NCBI RefSeq assembly: GCF_047160095.1
Contig: NZ_AP038785.1
Coordinates: 496,001-560,000, forward strand
DNA: 64,000 nucleotides
Direction of reading: 5' to 3'
From: Rodentibacter abscessus
GTDB taxonomy: Bacteria; Pseudomonadota; Gammaproteobacteria; Enterobacterales; Pasteurellaceae
Shown here piece by piece: positions 61,080-64,000 of this stretch (position 1 is the stretch's first letter; every line of letters begins with the position of its first letter). Position numbers and translations under genes: made by a program. The notes beneath the pieces were generated by a model. The model searched no databases and had not been told where the DNA came from. It saw only the letters and a list, made by a program, of their open reading frames with translations.

Positions 61080-62803
61080 TATTCATTCTCCCCTTGCGGT
61101 TTACTTAAAATCATTTCATTCATCGCCCCGCCACGCACTTGCATTGGGTAAACGTGTTCGGTTTCATCTACGTTAATATCAACAAAGACAAGTTGATTCT
61201 TAATACTAAAGGCTTCTTTTAATTTACTTTCCAATTCATCCGCTGTAGCGATTTTTATGCCGATATGACCATAAGATTCCGCCAATTTCACAAAGTCCGG
61301 CAGGGAATTCATATAGGTTTGGGAATGGCGACCGGAATAAATCAAATCTTGCCACTGTTTCACCATTCCTAAAAAATGGTTATTCAAACAAATTACGACC
61401 ACAGGAATACCATATTGCGTTGCAGTGGAAAGTTCTTGAATATTCATTTGAATGCTGCCATCACCGGTAACGCAAACTACCGTTGCATTCGGTTGAGCCA
61501 ATTTTGCCCCCAGTGCCGCCGGTAAGCCGAAGCCCATTGTGCCTAAACCGCCCGAATTGATCCAACGACGTGGCTTATCAAAAGGATAATGCAATGCGGC
61601 AAACATTTGATGTTGCCCTACATCGGAGGCAATATAAGCTTCCCCATTGGTGATGTGATACACCGCTTCCATCACTTGTTGAGGTTTAATAACTCCGGAA
61701 GTGCGGTCGAAATCCAAACAGTTTTTTGCTTTCCATTCATTAATTTGCTTCCACCAATCTTCAAGGTAATTTTGTGAACGGGCAACCCCTTCTTCACCTA
61801 ATAAACTTAAAAATTCTTCTAATACGTTTTTCGCATTTCCCACAATAGGAATTGTTACTTGTACATTTTTAGAAATAGAAGTGGGATCAATATCAATTTG
61901 GATCACTTTGGCATGCGGGCAATATTTCTCAAGATTATTTGTCGTACGATCATCAAAACGTACACCGATACCAAGAATTAAATCACTCTCGTGCATGGCG
62001 TTATTCGCTTCATAAGTACCGTGCATTCCCAACATACCTAAAAACTGTTTATCGCTACTTGGGTAAACCCCTAGGCCCATTAAAGAGGTCGTTACCGGTA
62101 AATTTAGATTTTGTGCAAATTTCAAGAGTTCATCACTACATTCTGCCGAAACCGCCCCACCACCGACAAAAAGAACTGGTTTTTTTGCCACAAGTAAAGC
62201 TTTTAATGCTTTTTTAATTTGTCCTTTATGTCCGTTTACTGTCGGATTATAAGAACGCATCTCTACGGATTTTGGATATTCATAAGGGAATTTATGATTC
62301 GGATTTACCGTATCTTTCGGAATATCCACCACAACCGGACCGGGGCGACCTGTTGAAGCAATATAGAAAGCCTTTTTCAATGTCTCGGGAATGTCTTCTG
62401 CTTTTTTTACGATAAAGCTGTGCTTAACAACAGGACGTGAGATCCCCACCATATCACATTCTTGGAACGCATCACGACCAATTAAATCCGTCATAACCTG
62501 ACCTGAAAGCACCACCATCGGAATAGAATCCGCATAAGCGGTCGCAATACCGGTAATCGCATTTGTCGCCCCCGGACCTGATGTAACAAGCACACAGCCG
62601 ACTTTGCCCGTCGCCCTAGCATAGCCATCCGCCATATGTACGGCAGCCTGTTCGTGACGAACCAGAATATGCTCAATCCCCCCAAGGGTGTGAATCGCAT
62701 CATAAATATCTAATACCGCACCGCCCGGATAGCCGAATAAATACTCTACCCCTTCATCACGTAGCGATTGCACTACCATTTCAGCACCGGATAATTTTTT
62801 CAT
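61079..62803 (-). CDS. ilvI: Acetolactate synthase III large subunit IlvI
   Basis: A thiamine diphosphate and FAD enzyme that makes acetolactate or acetohydroxybutyrate, the first common step to valine, leucine and isoleucine. The 574 residues show the catalytic Glu in VRHEQAAVHMADGYARATGK, the GGLGTMGFGLPAALGAKLA region and the ThDP motif GDGSIQMNIQELSTA with LNNHFLGMVKQWQ. It forms an operon with ilvH. Confidence 0.96.
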   Translation of the reverse strand: MKKLSGAEMVVQSLRDEGVEYLFGYPGGAVLDIYDAIHTLGGIEHILVRHEQAAVHMADGYARATGKVGCVLVTSGPGATNAITGIATAYADSIPMVVLSGQVMTDLIGRDAFQECDMVGISRPVVKHSFIVKKAEDIPETLKKAFYIASTGRPGPVVVDIPKDTVNPNHKFPYEYPKSVEMRSYNPTVNGHKGQIKKALKALLVAKKPVLFVGGGAVSAECSDELLKFAQNLNLPVTTSLMGLGVYPSSDKQFLGMLGMHGTYEANNAMHESDLILGIGVRFDDRTTNNLEKYCPHAKVIQIDIDPTSISKNVQVTIPIVGNAKNVLEEFLSLLGEEGVARSQNYLEDWWKQINEWKAKNCLDFDRTSGVIKPQQVMEAVYHITNGEAYIASDVGQHQMFAALHYPFDKPRRWINSGGLGTMGFGLPAALGAKLAQPNATVVCVTGDGSIQMNIQELSTATQYGIPVVVICLNNHFLGMVKQWQDLIYSGRHSQTYMNSLPDFVKLAESYGHIGIKIATADELESKLKEAFSIKNQLVFVDINVDETEHVYPMQVRGGAMNEMILSKPQGENE

Positions 62804-63104
62804 AATTCTCTCCTAAAATTGACCGCACTTTGTGTTGTTACTGACTGTTTAAGATTATTATTTTCTTAATGTCATTCATCATACTGACAAAAAAATCTTT
62901 GTCTAGAATAAAATATGTACATCAAAAAGGATAAGCTCAGGATTAAAATCTATGATTTGAAATTTTTAAAGCTTAAAATAAAAAATAAAAAGCTAAAATA
63001 ACAAAAAATACAACTTTATTCTATATTTTATAAAAATGACAAAATTTTATTTTTTATTCATTTCTTTGAATCGGATCACATTTTTATGCGGGATTAGTGA
63101 GACA
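62804..63104. other. AT-rich intergenic region upstream of ilvI
   Basis: This stretch of about 300 bases holds an inverted uptake core (GACCGCACTTT) right before ilvI and otherwise very AT-rich DNA with A/T tracts. It presumably contains the ilvIH promoter. I see no peptide leader with runs of branched-chain codons and no attenuator hairpin. Confidence 0.6.
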
Positions 63105-63126
63105 AATATTGTGTCAATACAATATT
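63105..63126. promoter_or_regulatory. Palindrome, possible antitoxin operator
   Basis: AATATTGT and ACAATATT are separated by 6 bases, about 40 bases before the antitoxin-like start. RelB/DinJ antitoxins bind such palindromes in their own promoters. Confidence 0.5.
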
Positions 63127-63168
63127 GTTATTGCGATATGCACTAACAAAATAAAAGAGGTGATAAAA

Positions 63169-63369
63169 ATGAACGGTAGTCTTACTATTCGCATTGATAA
63201 CGAAATCAAACAACTTGCCGCTAAAAATGCCAAACAATTAGGCTTAGATTTATCTACGGTAATCCGTATGCTACGTTGGAAATCTCCGCGAAACTTAAAA
63301 AAGAGGCAAAACGTTATCAGCACGATAAAAAAGGGGGGTAATGGACAAAATGGTTGCTATTTTCGGTAG
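63169..63369 (+). pseudogene. RelB/DinJ-type antitoxin remnant, frameshifted
   Basis: ATG 63169 follows AGAGGTG. The N-terminus MNGSLTIRIDNEIKQLAAKN and LGLDLSTVIRM is the ribbon-helix-helix domain of DinJ-like antitoxins. After that the frame turns to nonsense, while another frame reads LEISAKLKKEAKRYQHDKKG and stops at TAA, which looks like a normal antitoxin tail. A small deletion or insertion near 63270 is implied. No toxin gene (YafQ/RelE type) is adjacent. Confidence 0.7.
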
Positions 63370-63385
63370 GTAGCAGTTGCACATT
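63364..63385. repeat. Degenerate end of the MITE-like family
   Basis: CGGTAGGTAGCAGTTGCACA resembles the left terminal repeat of the 36.35 kb element (CGGTATTATGTAGCAGTTGC) with a 3-base gap. Confidence 0.5.
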
Positions 63386-63422
63386 ACTTTTCATAAACCT
63401 AATCATTTTGACCGCACTTTTG

Positions 63423-63998
63423 CTATTCAGGTTTTGCCTCTGTGATCGGTGCTTTGTCTAATACATCCCATAGGCTACCTTGTGGTGCTTCGGTGGAGGA
63501 GGGAGCAGTAGTCGTTATAGATGAAGTGCTACCGCTTGGCGATGAACAGAAATTTTGTCCTTTATTCGACCATACGGGAATTGTGCGATAACTACTGCAA
63601 TCCCAGCCGCCGTATGTATTAATGCCAATCCATTTTATGTCGGTCGGTTTTTGTAATTTTAATTTTTCAATGTAAACCCGATTGAGATAATCTTTGTAAA
63701 TTTGTAATGCGCCGGATGCGCCGGTGAGTTTGGTTTCTCCGTTATCATCTCGCCCTAGCCAAATAGTGCTCACATTCTTTCCATCAATTCCGACAAACCA
63801 AGTATCGCGAGCATCATTGGTTGTTCCGGTTTTTCCTGCAAGATGTAGATCCGCATAGTCGTGTTGTAGGCTGCGTGCAGTTCCTCGTTCAACCGTTTTT
63901 TGCATTGCAAATAGGGTTTGGAAAGCGGCTTCTTGCGGTACGACTTGTTTTGCTTCTTTATTGTGTTGATAAATTTGGTTGCCTTGGCGATCGGTAAT
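63423..63998 (-). CDS. mrcB: Penicillin-binding protein 1B, C-terminal part
   Basis: The last 191 residues of a bifunctional peptidoglycan glycosyltransferase/transpeptidase; the gene continues past the right edge. The frame extends through ITDRQGNQIYQHNKEAKQVV to the KTG triad motif in HLAGKTGTTNDARDTWFVGI, then STIWLGRDDNGETKLTGASG and a Ser/Thr-rich tail. Spacing and tail suit PBP1B rather than PBP1A. The active Ser lies outside the window. Confidence 0.88.
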   Translation of the reverse strand: MTDRQGNQIYQHNKEAKQVVPQEAAFQTLFAMQKTVERGTARSLQHDYADLHLAGKTGTTNDARDTWFVGIDGKNVSTIWLGRDDNGETKLTGASGALQIYKDYLNRVYIEKLKLQKPTDIKWIGINTYGGWDCSSYRTIPVWSNKGQNFCSSPSGSTSSITTTAPSSTEAPQGSLWDVLDKAPITEAKPE

Positions 63999-64000
63999 GC

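Overview
The window is bacterial chromosome from a member of the Pasteurellaceae. The main evidence is the large number of copies of the 9-base DNA uptake core AAGTGCGGT (or its complement ACCGCACTT), often paired head-to-head as intergenic hairpin terminators. This is the Haemophilus influenzae-type (Hin) uptake sequence. Gene order also fits this family: folE opposite moeA-moeB, and lpxL(htrB)/hldE(rfaE) next to parE-parC and gltS. An L-arabinose locus, a type I-C CRISPR-Cas system and a copper nitrite reductase make it a relative of H. influenzae (for example a Basfia, Pasteurella or Aggregatibacter-like lineage) rather than H. influenzae itself. No species is claimed.

Layout. 1-4.5 kb: the end of the histidine operon (hisH, hisA, hisF, hisIE), interrupted by a BRO-N gene, an isochorismatase-fold hydrolase and a DUF2726 protein. 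4.5-4.7 kb: a tiny lipoprotein. 4.8-17.25 kb: a type I-C CRISPR-Cas locus (cas3, cas5c, cas8c, cas7, cas4, cas1, cas2), then a leader and an array of 29 repeats and 28 spacers. Two AT-rich non-cas genes sit inside the cas operon: an OLD-like ATPase-TOPRIM nuclease broken at an A8 tract between cas3 and cas5c, and an unrecognised 234-residue protein between cas4 and cas1. These are the strongest novelty candidates here. 17.3-23.2 kb: TusA/YedE-type sulfur or selenium genes, moeB-moeA, folE and a DASS-family dicarboxylate transporter.

23.3-36.3 kb: a pentanucleotide repeat tract and a perfect 30-bp inverted repeat, followed by a trimeric autotransporter adhesin of about 4213 residues. It has a YadA-like head, many stalk modules with collagen-like Gly-X-Y inserts, very many N-x-S/T sequons and a YadA anchor. 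36.3-37.5 kb: a graveyard of mobile DNA (a MITE-like element and fragments of IS1182-type and IS200-type transposases).

37.5-51.4 kb: mostly core genes: pgsA, a 2-Cys peroxiredoxin, metC, mpl, a DUF2301 protein, gltS, parC, nirK, parE, lpxL and hldE. The copper nitrite reductase gene nirK lies between parE and parC. 51.5-59.3 kb: the arabinose regulon on the minus strand (araF-araG-araH-araC, then araB-araA), with recognisable AraC and CRP sites before araB and araF and no araD. 59.6-64 kb: rpsO, a decayed IS3 element, ilvI-ilvH, a frameshifted DinJ-type antitoxin remnant and the 3' end of a PBP1B gene that runs off the right edge.

The arabinose importer (AraFGH) delivers sugar to AraA and AraB, but the epimerase must be encoded elsewhere. 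The Cas genes form one close-packed operon reading into the array, so the two cargo genes are probably co-transcribed with it.
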